The notes below the pieces were generated by a model that had not been told where the DNA came from, searched no databases, and worked only from the letters and a program-made list of their open reading frames with translations. From Flabesymbios commensalis (taxonomy: Eukaryota > Annelida > Polychaeta > Terebellida > Flabelligeridae): a stretch of 64,000 nt of DNA. Shown one piece after another: positions 24,101 to 36,000 of the stretch (positions within the stretch are counted from its first letter, which is position 1; each line of letters begins with the position of its first letter). A program made the position numbers and the translations under genes. Location: positions 50,624,470-50,688,469 of the forward strand of contig OZ024902.1 of NCBI GenBank assembly GCA_964017125.1, read 5' to 3'.

Positions 24101-27100
24101 TGCTATCTTGTACGTACAAGATAGTATCTTGTACGTACAAGATAGCAGAATTGCTATTTTGTACGTACAAGGTAGCCGAAATGCTATCTTGTACGTACAA
24201 GATAGTAGGTTGTACGTACAAGGTAGCAGAATTGTTATCTTGTACGTACAAGGTAGTATCTTGTACGTACAAGATAGAAGAATTGCTATCTTGTACGTAC
24301 AAGGTAGCCGAAATGCTATATTTTACGTACAAGATAGTATCTTGTACGTACAAGATAGCAGAATTGCTATCTTGTACGTACAATGTAGCTGAAATGCTAT
24401 CTTGTACGTACAAGATAGTATCTTGTACGTACAAGGTAGCAGAATTGGTATCTTGTACGTACAAGGTAGTATCTTGTACGTACAAGATAGCAGAATTGCT
24501 ATCTTGTACGTACAAGGTAGCCGTAATGCTATCTTGTACGTACAAGATAGTAAGTTGTACAAGATAGTATCTTGTACGTACAAGATAGCAGAATTGCTAT
24601 CTTGTACGTACAAGGTAGCCGAAATGCTATCTTGTACGTACAATATAGTATCTTGTACGTACAAGATAGTATCTGGTACGTACAAGGTAGCAGAATTGTT
24701 ATCTTGTACGTACAAGGTAGTATCATGTACGTACAAGATAGCAGAATTGTTATCTTGTACGTACAAGGTAGCCGAAATGCTATCTTGTACGTACAAGATA
24801 GTATCTTGTACGTACAAGATAGCCAATATGCTATCTTGTACGTACAAGGTACTATCTTGTACGTACAAGATTATCAAATTTTCTGTTGATTTTTTTTAAT
24901 GCATGTCGTTTCCAGAGCTTCGTAAACCAGTCATCAATAATGCTAGTTTTTAATATGTCCAGATATCAAATGGAGCGTCCCCTAGCATTGTTAACTGCCT
25001 AATGAGCACATTCTGAGTAACCGGCCTTCTGACAAAAAAAACTAACTGATTTTCTGACTAAAGGGCCTTATGACTAAAGGGCCTTCTAACTAACGGGCCT
25101 TCTGACTAATGGGCCTTCTGACTAACGGGCCTTCTGACTAAAGGGCCTTCTAACTAACGGGCCTTCTGACTAATGGGCCTTCTGACTAAAAGGGTGTCAC
25201 CAGTTTACAGTTAGTTTACTGAAATATTTGTCTGAATTTCCGTCGGTGTAGGCCCTACTAACTATACTTAACAAAAAAAGAAACGCAACACCACTTTATG
25301 GATATACTGTTCAAAATATTTTATATCCTTCAAGAAACTGAAATATACCACTCATTACTTTGTTATTGAAGATGAGTATCTGCCAGATTTGTTGAAGTTG
25401 GTCACCCGCAGTATAAGTATGTATGATCCATTTCTGCATGATGCACTGTCAAAAGAGTTGACCTGTGCGTCCATTCATTGCATTAATTGCTTAATTTCAG
25501 ATGACCCGCATATTGGGATTAGCTGGTCCATGATCTTGACAGTTGACTTTCTTCAATTTGAAGGTCATTTGTCCGTTATTGAGGTCAAACATAAAATGCG
25601 GATAGGGGCCATGCATACACACGAACATTATTTCAATCAATTGAACGGTTTTGACTAAATTACACGAAATAAGAGCATTTTTAATTTGTTGCGTTTCTTT
25701 TTGTGTCTAGTGTAGGCCCCTATGTCGTGATTGAAAGGGTATGAATAAATCACTAGTTAAAGGAACTGGCCCAGGCTAAAATCATCAAAAAATCAGTGAT
25801 TTTATTTTGGCTTCTTAATATGACCATATGATGTAACCATGTCCAAAGACTAGAACTGCAAAAGTCGTTTAATTTTTCTACTGGGCATTTCCGTATTTCT
25901 TATTTTTTGACATGGTTGTCAATAATTAGAAATCCGGAATTCTGTCTCTTTATATAGCCTAACTGGTGAATGCGCTGCAGAAAAATTAAACAATGTTTGT
26001 AGTTCTAGTTTATGGACATGTTTACATTATATGGTCATATTAAGAAGCCAAAATAAAATCACCGATTTTTTTATGATTTTAGCCTGGGCCAGTCCCTTTA
26101 ATTAAAATAAACTGTAATGTTATTGTGAGAATGTCATGTCCTGTGTAAATGGCACAACTAAATATTATCCTTAATTATTATTGTTATTACGTCACTAAGT
26201 TTGTACCACTCGATAATATCAAGAAATCTCCGGGCACATATATATATAGCGACTGTGCTTGCATGGTCACATGGCTCGGAACTACCTGTTTCGCGGATTT
26301 CCAAATTTGTGACCCATCTGTACATAATGAATCTCATGTCGCAAAGACAGACAATGACAGTCATCTTGAAAAAAATTGTTTACCAAAAATCTGATAAGCA
26401 AATATGATATGTCATTTCTGCCATTTATTTGATACTGCAGTCATAATTTTAAATATATTCTTCATAACGTTATCTATCGATACTATCCTTTCACTAAATA
26501 CAAAGAAAAAAGGAAAAACCTAAAAAAAGTATATTTAAAGTGGTTCTTGTAAAACTAGAAGGGTCTGGTTTTTTGTGTAAACAAAAAACTGGAGATGTCT
26601 CCCCTCCAGCAGCCTAAAGGATGATAGCTAATACCAAGCAAACACGGGTCCTTCATCCAATTCTGTTTCAATGATGGGCCAGCGTCGAAGACAGTGGACC
26701 AACATTGAGACAGCATTGTGTGAATACCGCGGGTTTGCTGGAAAGTTAAGTGGACCCATATAATGCAGTGGCCAAGACGCCCACCACATTATGCCCAGCA
26801 AACACGAAATGTCAACCCACTGCCGGATTACCGCTGGTCCACCGTCGCCGGCTATAGCCATTCAACACTGGACAGTGCTTTCTGTTGGCTGTGGTGTGTC
26901 CACAGTGTACAAGTTGACACCGATCCAATGTCTGTAAATGTTGGGCCAGCGTCGCCGGAGCTGGGCAGTATCCATTCAACCCTAGTCGTTAATTCATACT
27001 GGCGGTACCAGCAAGATGCTTTAAACCAAACGGTTAATGTTGGCCCGCCATCTGTGACGCTGGCCCACATTCAGCGTGGCGCCAAACACGACACGGTAAC

Positions 27101-29971
27101 CCAATACTGGGCTAATGTTGGGTCAGCGTCGCAGACGGTGGGCCAACATTACTCCAGCATTGGGTCAACGTCTCGTGCTGGAGAGAAATAAATGGGAGAC
27201 AGACTCACAGAGACAGACTGAGTGGACAGAGGTAAAGCAATATGTCCTCACCTCTGTGTACCGAGGGGAGACATAACTAGAAAAGTCTAGTTTTTTTGTA
27301 AAAAAACTGTTTATGTCTCCCCTCTAGCAGCGTAACTATAAAGGTGGCTATTAGATGTTGTGTCAATGGCTCTTGTAATTAATGTTACTAAATAGCTCCT
27401 CTGGACAGTAGACAGGTAGAGACTATATATTTTGATGTGGTGGAACCCGTATTTATTATCTAAAGCATCTTCCCGCGCAAGGTTCGCTACTCCTGAGACC
27501 TCGCTGTGTCAAGACTTGCTGCCGGGAAGATGACCTACAGTAACTATATCGTCTTTAGGCTCAATCAGTTTTAATATCTTCACACCCGGTGATGTGCAAA
27601 ACACAAATGTGGCCTGTCAACACTCCTAGCGAACACGAGACGTTGACCTAATGCTGGTCCAATTCTGGCCCACCGTATGCGATGCGGGCCCAGCATAAAA
27701 CCAGCACTGGCTCAACGCCTCGTGTTTGCTGGGCTGCGGGTCAGGCAGTGCAAGCTGACACCCACCCAATGTCTGGTAAATGTTGGGCCAGAGTCGCCGG
27801 TGCTGGCTAGTATCCATACAACCGTAGTCAGTAGGCCTACTTCATGCTGGCTGTAATACCCACACGATGCTTTGAATAAAAGCTGGGTTACTGTTGGCCC
27901 GCCATCTGTGACGCTGGCGTCAAACACGACACGGTAACCCAATACTGGGCTGATGTTGGCCCAGCGTCACAGACACAAAACTGTTGTGTTATAAAAATGA
28001 GTGGTGAGAAGTAAACCTATATGTCTCCCCTTCTGTGTACGGAGGGGAGACATAATAACTGTGATAATGAGGTATCATTGCATTGAATTCACACATATTA
28101 GTTTTCATGCGCTTGTTAACACAACGTACCTACTCTTGTAGTGACATATATGATAAAATACAAATTTAATGATAATGACTTTACCTCAGTCAGATGCTCA
28201 TAGCCATAACAGCTCTTTAAATAAATTATATGATAATCTTCTTTTTATTTCAGATTAACTAGTTTAATTCTCATTCAAAGTGCACAATGTACATTTCTTC
28301 TTCTTCTTCTTCTTCTTCTTTTTCTTCTTCTTCTTCTTCTTCTTCTTCTTCTTCTTCTTCTTCTTCTTCTTCTTCTTCTTCTTCTTCTTCTTCTTCTTCT
28401 TCTTCTTCTTCTTCTTCTTCTTCTTCTTCTCCTCCTCCTCCTCCTCCTCCTCCTCCTCCTCCTCCTCCTCCTCCTCCTCCTTCTTCTTCTTCTTCTTCTT
28501 CTTCTTCTTCTTCTTCTTCTTCTTCTTCTTCTTCTTCTTCTTCTTCTTCTTCTTCTTCTTCTTCTTCTTCTTCTTTTTCTTCTTCTTCTTCTTCTTCTTC
28601 TTCTTCTTCTTCTTCTTCTTCTTCTTCTTCTTCTTCTTCTTCTTCTTCTTCTTCATCTGCTTCTTCTTCTTCTTCTTCTTCTTCTTCTTCTTTTTCTTCT
28701 TCTTCCTATTATGATTTTCTCTGGTTTGACATTGGAATTACCTTAACTTGACATTACAAAGGTGCCATTGGGAAGGTCACCCTCAATGTACTTTAACAAT
28801 TACACCCTCTTGTGCATTGGTTGGTTCATAATAGTGGTGAGAGTTAATATTTTACAAAAAAAACATTCACAGCGGTATAGTCTATATACTGATACAAGTG
28901 TGTGCTTCAGCCTTGAGTTAACTAACATAATAATATTATTATTGCATTCAATATTATCAAATTGCAGCCATGGAAGGTATATACATAAACAAATCATATT
29001 GGCTCAATATTGTAATAATTGACATTATCAAGTAACAATGTCGGTGTCGGATATGGGTTCTACATTAATGGGCCCATATGTATACCCATACTTTTCCAAG
29101 GTGTGATCACATAATAAATATATGAGATGTATCGGCCAATACTTTTTGACACATTTTAATATATCTCAACGAGTTCTTCTGACCTGGGATCATCCATTTG
29201 CCTGGCCAATACTATCAGAAAATAAATTACCCCAGTGTTGTTTCTATGTTGGACCAACATTGCAGTCATTACACCAGCACTGAACCAATGCTGGTTCACT
29301 CATTGCAATGACAATAATTATTGCATAATCTCATTACACAGCTGGTGATTGTCGTTTTGGAGTTGGCTGTGCATTTCTTTGTCGCTGTTATGATCCGGAG
29401 GAGACTTGTGATCCTGACAGAGGATTTTGTAAAAGCGGATGTCAGAAGGGACTGCTTGACGGGACTGATTGGTATGGCCCTGGATGCCTCATAGGTAACG
29501 CTATATTTATTTGCAAGGGGTCTCAGGTTTACGATATTTATATAACTGCTTTATATCACAGGCACCTGATATGGATAAGTGATGAATTTTTATCTCACTC
29601 CAAGAAGAAATATTTCATTCAGGTGCCTGTGATTTATATATACTTATTCAGGCTTCAAAATAAAAATGGTCAAGAAAAAATAACAGACCTGCCAAAGACA
29701 CACTTTAGGCCTAGTCAGTGAAAGTGTCGTATGGGTCACTTATTTGAGTTGCACCTCAGCTGCTGAGACAGAATATGTCCACGAGGGATTAGAAACACAC
29801 CTACTCCAAGTCAAAGTGAGCACTACAGTCTGATCACCATTAGACTGCTCCCATATTCTTTAACAACTACCATTTTCTTATGAGCATAATTAAACTTTAG
29901 TGATAAAAAGATAGCCTTGCCAATGAGAAAAAATATTTTCGTTGAAAAACCAATATCACTACTATTACTAT

Positions 29972-30069
<98 letters not shown>

Positions 30070-33000
30070 TTAGTACCACATGACAAAGATGACATTGCCC
30101 TACAAACACGGAATTCAAATTTCCAGCCCTGGCAGTCTGATGTCGAGCACGCTATCTTTCGGTCACAGCACTGAGTGGGCCATTGGGACCGGCCACCAAG
30201 GATAGTAGGTAGCTGGATGATATTAGAAGTGATTTGAGCAGTAAATGACTCAAGACTGCTTTATGCCCATCAGAGCGGGGGCCCTGGTGCAGTGGTTAAA
30301 ACTCGGCCTCAGACCGCCAGGGCTCGAATTATTATTCCTGTGTCTGGAGCATAGAGGACAGTGTCATCTCATTCATCTCATCATCATCAGGATGTTCTCC
30401 TGGCCCAGTTTAGCTTATATGTGCACAAAGGTGGCCTAAACCCCTATTCAATTCATTTCATTTTAAGCACATCAACGTTCTGTTCATTCCAACGGTCATA
30501 TCTAACTTGCACACAAGACGTGATATCTATCCAAATGCTGAAGTGATTTCAAAATGCGCTTTGTGGCACCTTTTCATGAACAATTAACTATGTCGGCTGA
30601 TCTGATACACGCCAGCCCATAAGACTGATCATGAAAAACTGCTGTTGTATCATAATGGCTGACAGAACACACAAATTTAATCACAGATGTTTCGATGTAC
30701 AAACCAGAAAGCTCCAAGAACAACAGCCGCCTAATGGTGGCGAGGCGCCGGCCATAGCAAACCTCATTGACCAAACACTCAGCTAACCACCAGGCCCCTA
30801 CCTTCCAGCCCCTTGCATGGAACTGCGCAACCGTGTGCACATACCATAAACACTTAACCCTCTACGGTCAATGCTGGGCTTATACGGTCAAATCCAAACC
30901 CAATGTGATACGGAACCACTGCTATTGTCACTGATTACATAATAGGCAATGTAGTAAAATCACCCCCTTCGATGAAATACGATGAATACAGTACGTCCTT
31001 TGATGAGATGAATAATGAATAGATGATGACGTAAGGGTGGGGCGATAGGGCATGGTGGGTCGTTGCATAGAGTGTTTTCCTTCACTCACCTAATACGGGG
31101 CTCTGGATGGGGGGGGGGGGGGAGGGGGAGTACTATTACAAGTACTAGCTATCATCCCAGTACTCCCAGTACAGTAGCATGCAGGCCTGCTTCCTTACTA
31201 TTGGATATACAATGGAGTGTTTCCCTTCACTCATCCAAAAAAGGGGTTCTGGATGGGGAGAAAAGTACTACTACTAGCAATCATCACAGTACCCCAAATA
31301 CAGTAGCATGTACTTCCTTACTATTGTGATATAGACAGGTGGCAAAATTTCACATTTATCATGCAGGGTGGACAAATGTTGGGGATAGTCATCCACGTTT
31401 TGACAATCTTACAGACCTATGCAGACGATACGACCATTATACATTGGAAGTAGTTGTTTCTTTTTTCAACTGTATATCAGTTAAACTATATTAAATACGG
31501 ATAAAAATATATTTGTAGTTGATTTTTTTGAAAATATTTATCACTATTAACATATTTGGTGCATTGTCTTGACAAAAAACAATGTTGTTAGCCATTTTCC
31601 CCGAAAAAAACACACTTTTTACGAGGTAGATTTACCATAATTACAAGAAAAGCGACAAAAGTGTCCTATATCAGAAAACGAGCCAACGATATAACTGACC
31701 ACTCAGTAACTTCATGCTTTTAACCCAAAGTGCAAGGTTCGAGCCAAAATGAACACGCGAAGGTCCCACTATTTGCCACTGTCGCCGAAATAGTTAAAAT
31801 AGTAATTTAGCCTATCCTAAAGATTAAAATTCACTTCCAATCATTTTAATTTTTTTGACATATGGTATCTATTAATGCAACGAAACACTATAAAAAGATA
31901 CATGTAGGCAGTAGACATGTAAACCAATTTTTACAAAAATCAGGGCCAGTCTTTTGACAACACCAACCAGCATGACTAGGTAGAGCCTGGTCATTTCGAG
32001 TAGTTTTTCCCTTTCAGTGCTTGTGATTATTATGTCTTCAATCTAAGGCACATGAGAGGATACCAGTTTCGAGAATTTGTTAGTTAGTTATATACTTTTG
32101 TTTCAACATCATCATTATCAACATTTGAATTTCAGGTTATGTGGTCACCCAGCAGCTGGGTTTTCTGTCAAGCCAACAGCACCTCCATCACATTTCACTA
32201 AATACTTACTGTTCATGGTAATGGCAGAAACGGGGCTACAAATTATCCTTCACACAACTCCTTGTACAACGACATGTTGTATCGTATGTGAACAGATAAC
32301 ATTCTTGCATAATTTGCACGATCAAGGGGGGGGGGGGGGGGAGGTGGACCAGTGGATAAGGCGTATCAGTGATTCTAGATAATCATAAAAATTTCATTCC
32401 CTCATAGCCACTACAATATTCAGTGCACACAATTCTAGCGAAGCACCATGTTCCAATGTTTGAACATTTGAGGCCGTTCTTCTTTTTATTTATTACACCA
32501 CTCAGAAAGACATAGTTATATGATTCAGCATGGCAAGCAGCATGGTTATATGATTCTATCAGTTTTATGACGTGTAAAGTCTCTAAAAGCCATTTACATT
32601 TTGACTATGAAAAAAAACGAAAAAAATCATTCTGAACAAAACAAAATTTTACTTTGAAATTTCATTCTATGTCTCATATTTTTAACATATACACTAATAC
32701 TAATTTTGTTCATGGTATTTTACTAATAAGTGTTATGGCAATCTGTCATCTGAGGGTAAGAAGGATGCTCAGTAAAACATCTACTTTTGCCTTAAGTTCT
32801 AAACACTAACAAATTCAAATTCATGTATGCCAAATTTCATACTTTTAACTCAAAGTGCAAGATTTTTTGGGTTAATAATGGTCTCACTAAAATGTGTTAC
32901 CAAGCACACATGTTCAATGGACCCCAATTAGTTGATATCTGAAAACTTTTGGTGTGGACTTAAAAGTGCATACAAAACCACCATCAGCTACTAGAGTAAA

Positions 33001-36000
33001 TTGTCATTCATGTATACAATATATTAAAATAACACTTTTTAAATTGCTAAGTTATTTCACATATTTCTTGACAAATAGTGTAAGAATGTCAATTTCTAAT
33101 CACAAAGAGAAATGTTATTAAATTTTTCGCTTGGTGCACCAGCAAATATGTAGGCCAATATCACTATCATTTATGATTTTATCCCAAAGTCGGACGGTTC
33201 TAGGCATCCTTGTCATGATAGTATTTACATGGAGCTCAGAGAATAATAAAAAGGCCTATGACTCAGTCACAATTCACTTGCATCGGTGTGAAGGAGGTGA
33301 CGGCTAGAAGGGTCTGGGTTTGCCTCTGCGTCTATGAAGCGTTTATGATATTACAGTATTATCAGTATTATTAGTTTGTAGATAATTACCAAATATATAT
33401 GTGCAAGATGATCCCATGACTGTCTTCCTTGAGAACAAAATAATCAAAATCTACTATTAACTCAAAACGGGTCTTTTGAACATAACAGCTTACACTTAAA
33501 ATGGTTGTTTTCATCTATACGTCCAGGTCATTGACTACCTGTGTGCACGGTTTACTCCTCATTTAGTCTACTAAAATTAGCCAAAATTTAGACTTAAGGT
33601 CGAACTTTGGGTGTCATGGCTGAATGACTCAGGGGACCTGTTAGATGACCCATACACAAGTCTTTGAGTTTTGTTAGAATCCAAGATGGCCGCCTCTCGC
33701 TATACGCTCTACCTTGATATCGCCATAGAATCAAACTATTTGACATAAAACGACATTTTTTGCCCAGACATATATTATTTGCATCTTAGAATCTAATTAA
33801 CCTTTTCGCAGATTATTACCGTCGCAGCGCCGGTATAAGAAACATTATTCCAGTATAGGCCATGGGCTAGAAATATCCACCATCCACCCCCTCCCCCCCC
33901 CATTTCAACCACACCAACTTTTTTTAAACCTTGATATGTATAAAACATGAAATGAGATGTTAGCAGCAAAAAAATAGGGATGAACTTTATATTTTGACCC
34001 CTTATAGGGGGGTATGAACACGTCTAAAATTAGGGGGTAGGGCTACGCTAACGTCTGTCGTAGCTATGCTTGTTTAGCAATCTACACATGTACCGTATAA
34101 AAGGTAATAAAATTGCCGTTCTAATGATGCATTGCATGATGAAGTGGATTAAAGGGTTTTTTCTACAAATACGTTGAAACATGTTTATTTATTACAAAAT
34201 AATCAAAATCGACAACAAAACAAGCTAGTTAACATGGTCAATGGAAACGACTTAACAAACCATAATTATTGGCCATATCTATATTGGCCTTTTGTTTTCT
34301 GAACCCAGATGTGTATTTGCTTAAAACCGAGTGTCATTTAGATTTGTACATGGCATATATATTTTTAAATGAGAGAATATTGCAGCCTTTTAATGAAACT
34401 GTGTGTATTTAGGTGGGCTGAAATATAAAACATTGAACTTTGCTCGACATTTGAGTGCTAATTATTTTTTGGCGCTTGTTTTCACATAATTTGGGTGTGC
34501 TGAATTCGAATATATCAGTTAACATTCTATCTTTGTTGTCATTCACCTTTAAATAAGCAAAACAAAAATTGGCCGCCAAAACCACATCTGTTTTATATTT
34601 TTGTTACATATTATTGCACGATTTATGGTTTCTGTATGATTTAGAGTTGACAAATTTATGTCTCATGTTTTTTTATCAAAATGACCTTTGTTTGACCTTC
34701 AAGTTCAAAATGGTCACCGCCAACACACACATAAAAGCTGTTTTTATGCATGTGAACTATGATGTCATAAACAACATATGTTTGGTATCTATGCGTTATG
34801 CGTATAGTTTGATTCGCGATGACAGAGCTAAATATCCACACCATATAGCTGGCTTCCTTTTACCATGTATAAAATGGTATCTGGATCACCAGGTTGCCGG
34901 TCCCCACATCTGGCGATGTGGCGACCACTTGCCCACCTCTCCTAGGTATAATAGAGTGGCAAACAATCAGTGTCACAGATGGACAGGGACACTACGTGCA
35001 GGGATACCTCTACTATCTCCATGCTACGTAGATCCGAGCGGCCAGCAGTACTCTGACATGACAGAGCAATACCGATAGGCTAGGTCATCATGGTCATGCA
35101 CGGGTCAACGCTGGGATACGTTATCATGGATACCATGGAGATAATAGTATAAGTACTGGTTACACGGCATGTAGGCCTACAGTATCTGATAGAAGGCAGA
35201 CATGTTGGCCGGCACCAGTGGTCAGCAGTCTACAGTGATAATAGCAGCACAGCAGCAGCCTGGCGAACACTCACATCAGCAACAGGTCTACAGCGATAAC
35301 AGCGCAGAACCACAGCAGCTTGGCCAAGACTCACAGTCACAGCAGCATCAGCAACAGGTCTACAGTGATAACAGCCGCACAGCAGCATCCTGGCAAAGAC
35401 TCACAGTCACAGCAGCATCAGCAACAGTTGTGGCCTCAAACCTCCAGGCCAGCTCTATCCGGGTCAGTAACTTTACACCCCGGGCTTTACACGCCATTAA
35501 ATGTTACATATTAAATGTTATTATAATATAACTATTGGTACATCAAACTGTGTACCTTCTGATTTCGTGTGCACCACCTTGAAATTGTCTCTTAACAATT
35601 ACGGAGAGACATTTTTAAAGGTAAATATATTAACTCACTATCAGGGTTTCCCCCAGAAAAATGAGAGAGCATCATGGTAACTGGCGGGTCGGGTTTAGCG
35701 AGACTGGGGTCAGGAGGCATATCCCCCTCCGAGAAAATTTGAATATGAAAACTTCTGTATATAATACCCCTTGTAGTAGCCGTGGTCCAGGCGTCTCGCT
35801 CCGCTTACCGTTGTAGTAACTTATAGAACTAATATGTATCCATCATTATTTGCACTGATACATCATTTTTATGACATTGTAAAATATCAAAGTAAAAAAT
35901 CCAGTTTGGGGAGAGCATTTATTGCTTTTATTGAAGCATCATGGCATTTAGAAAAGCATCATGGGAATTACTGAAGCTTCAGGGTAAAAGTTTAAAGCAT

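Larger units (their letters stand above)
22285..25201. mobile_element. 2.9-kb foldback-like transposon with minisatellite ends and 8-bp target duplication
   Basis: It is flanked on both sides by the perfect 8-mer AGTTTACA (22277-22284 and 25202-25209). Ends are GGTGTGCGCC and, inverted, GGTGACACCC, each followed by TTTTAGTCAGAAGGCCC. Both termini consist of tandem 16-bp AGTCAGAAGGCCCGTT units, forward on the left (22297-22487) and inverted on the right (25015-25196). A second right-type terminus at 23641-23861 precedes a palindrome array. An 8-bp duplication is usual for hAT and some other superfamilies, but no transposase is seen, so it is non-autonomous and unclassified. Confidence 0.8.
26552..28055 (+). 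repeat. Tandem pair of an about 730-bp transposon-like unit
   Basis: Unit 1 (26552-27273) and unit 2 (about 27278-28055) each begin TAGAA.GTCT(G)GTTTTTT, with ATGTCTCCCCTC(C/T)AGCAGC, and end TGTGTAC(C/G)GAGGGGAGACATAA. Their interiors share AATGTTGGGCCAG.GTCGCCG and CGCCATCTGTGACGCTGG. The interior is rich in CCCAGCA-family inverted repeats. The units are clearly diverged, so the duplication is old. Confidence 0.7.

Noticed and set aside
23862-24872. CRISPR-like array (regular palindromic repeats with spacers)
   Set aside because: The spacers are only three recurring 3- or 12-bp sequences, not unique. The context is an animal genome and no cas genes are present.
23835-24899. Six overlapping open frames with YVQDS-type repeats on both strands
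   Set aside because: They follow from a short palindromic unit without stop codons. No splice sites or non-repeat coding sequence are attached.
28264-28751. Poly-Lys, poly-Phe and poly-Ser open frames
   Set aside because: Translation of a TTC/CTC microsatellite.
30278-30345. A true tRNA gene
   Set aside because: A and B boxes are present but acceptor-stem pairing is absent, and a SINE body and tail follow. The same holds for the heads at 56.9-57.3 kb.
34569-35078. 169-codon open frame starting MAAKTTSVLYF
   Set aside because: It overlaps the end of a dispersed repeat and hAT MITE debris, with no domain and no splice context.
35202-35531. Gln/Ser-rich possible coding exon
   Set aside because: Explained by three units of a CAG-rich minisatellite. 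No acceptor or donor of matching phase was seen.
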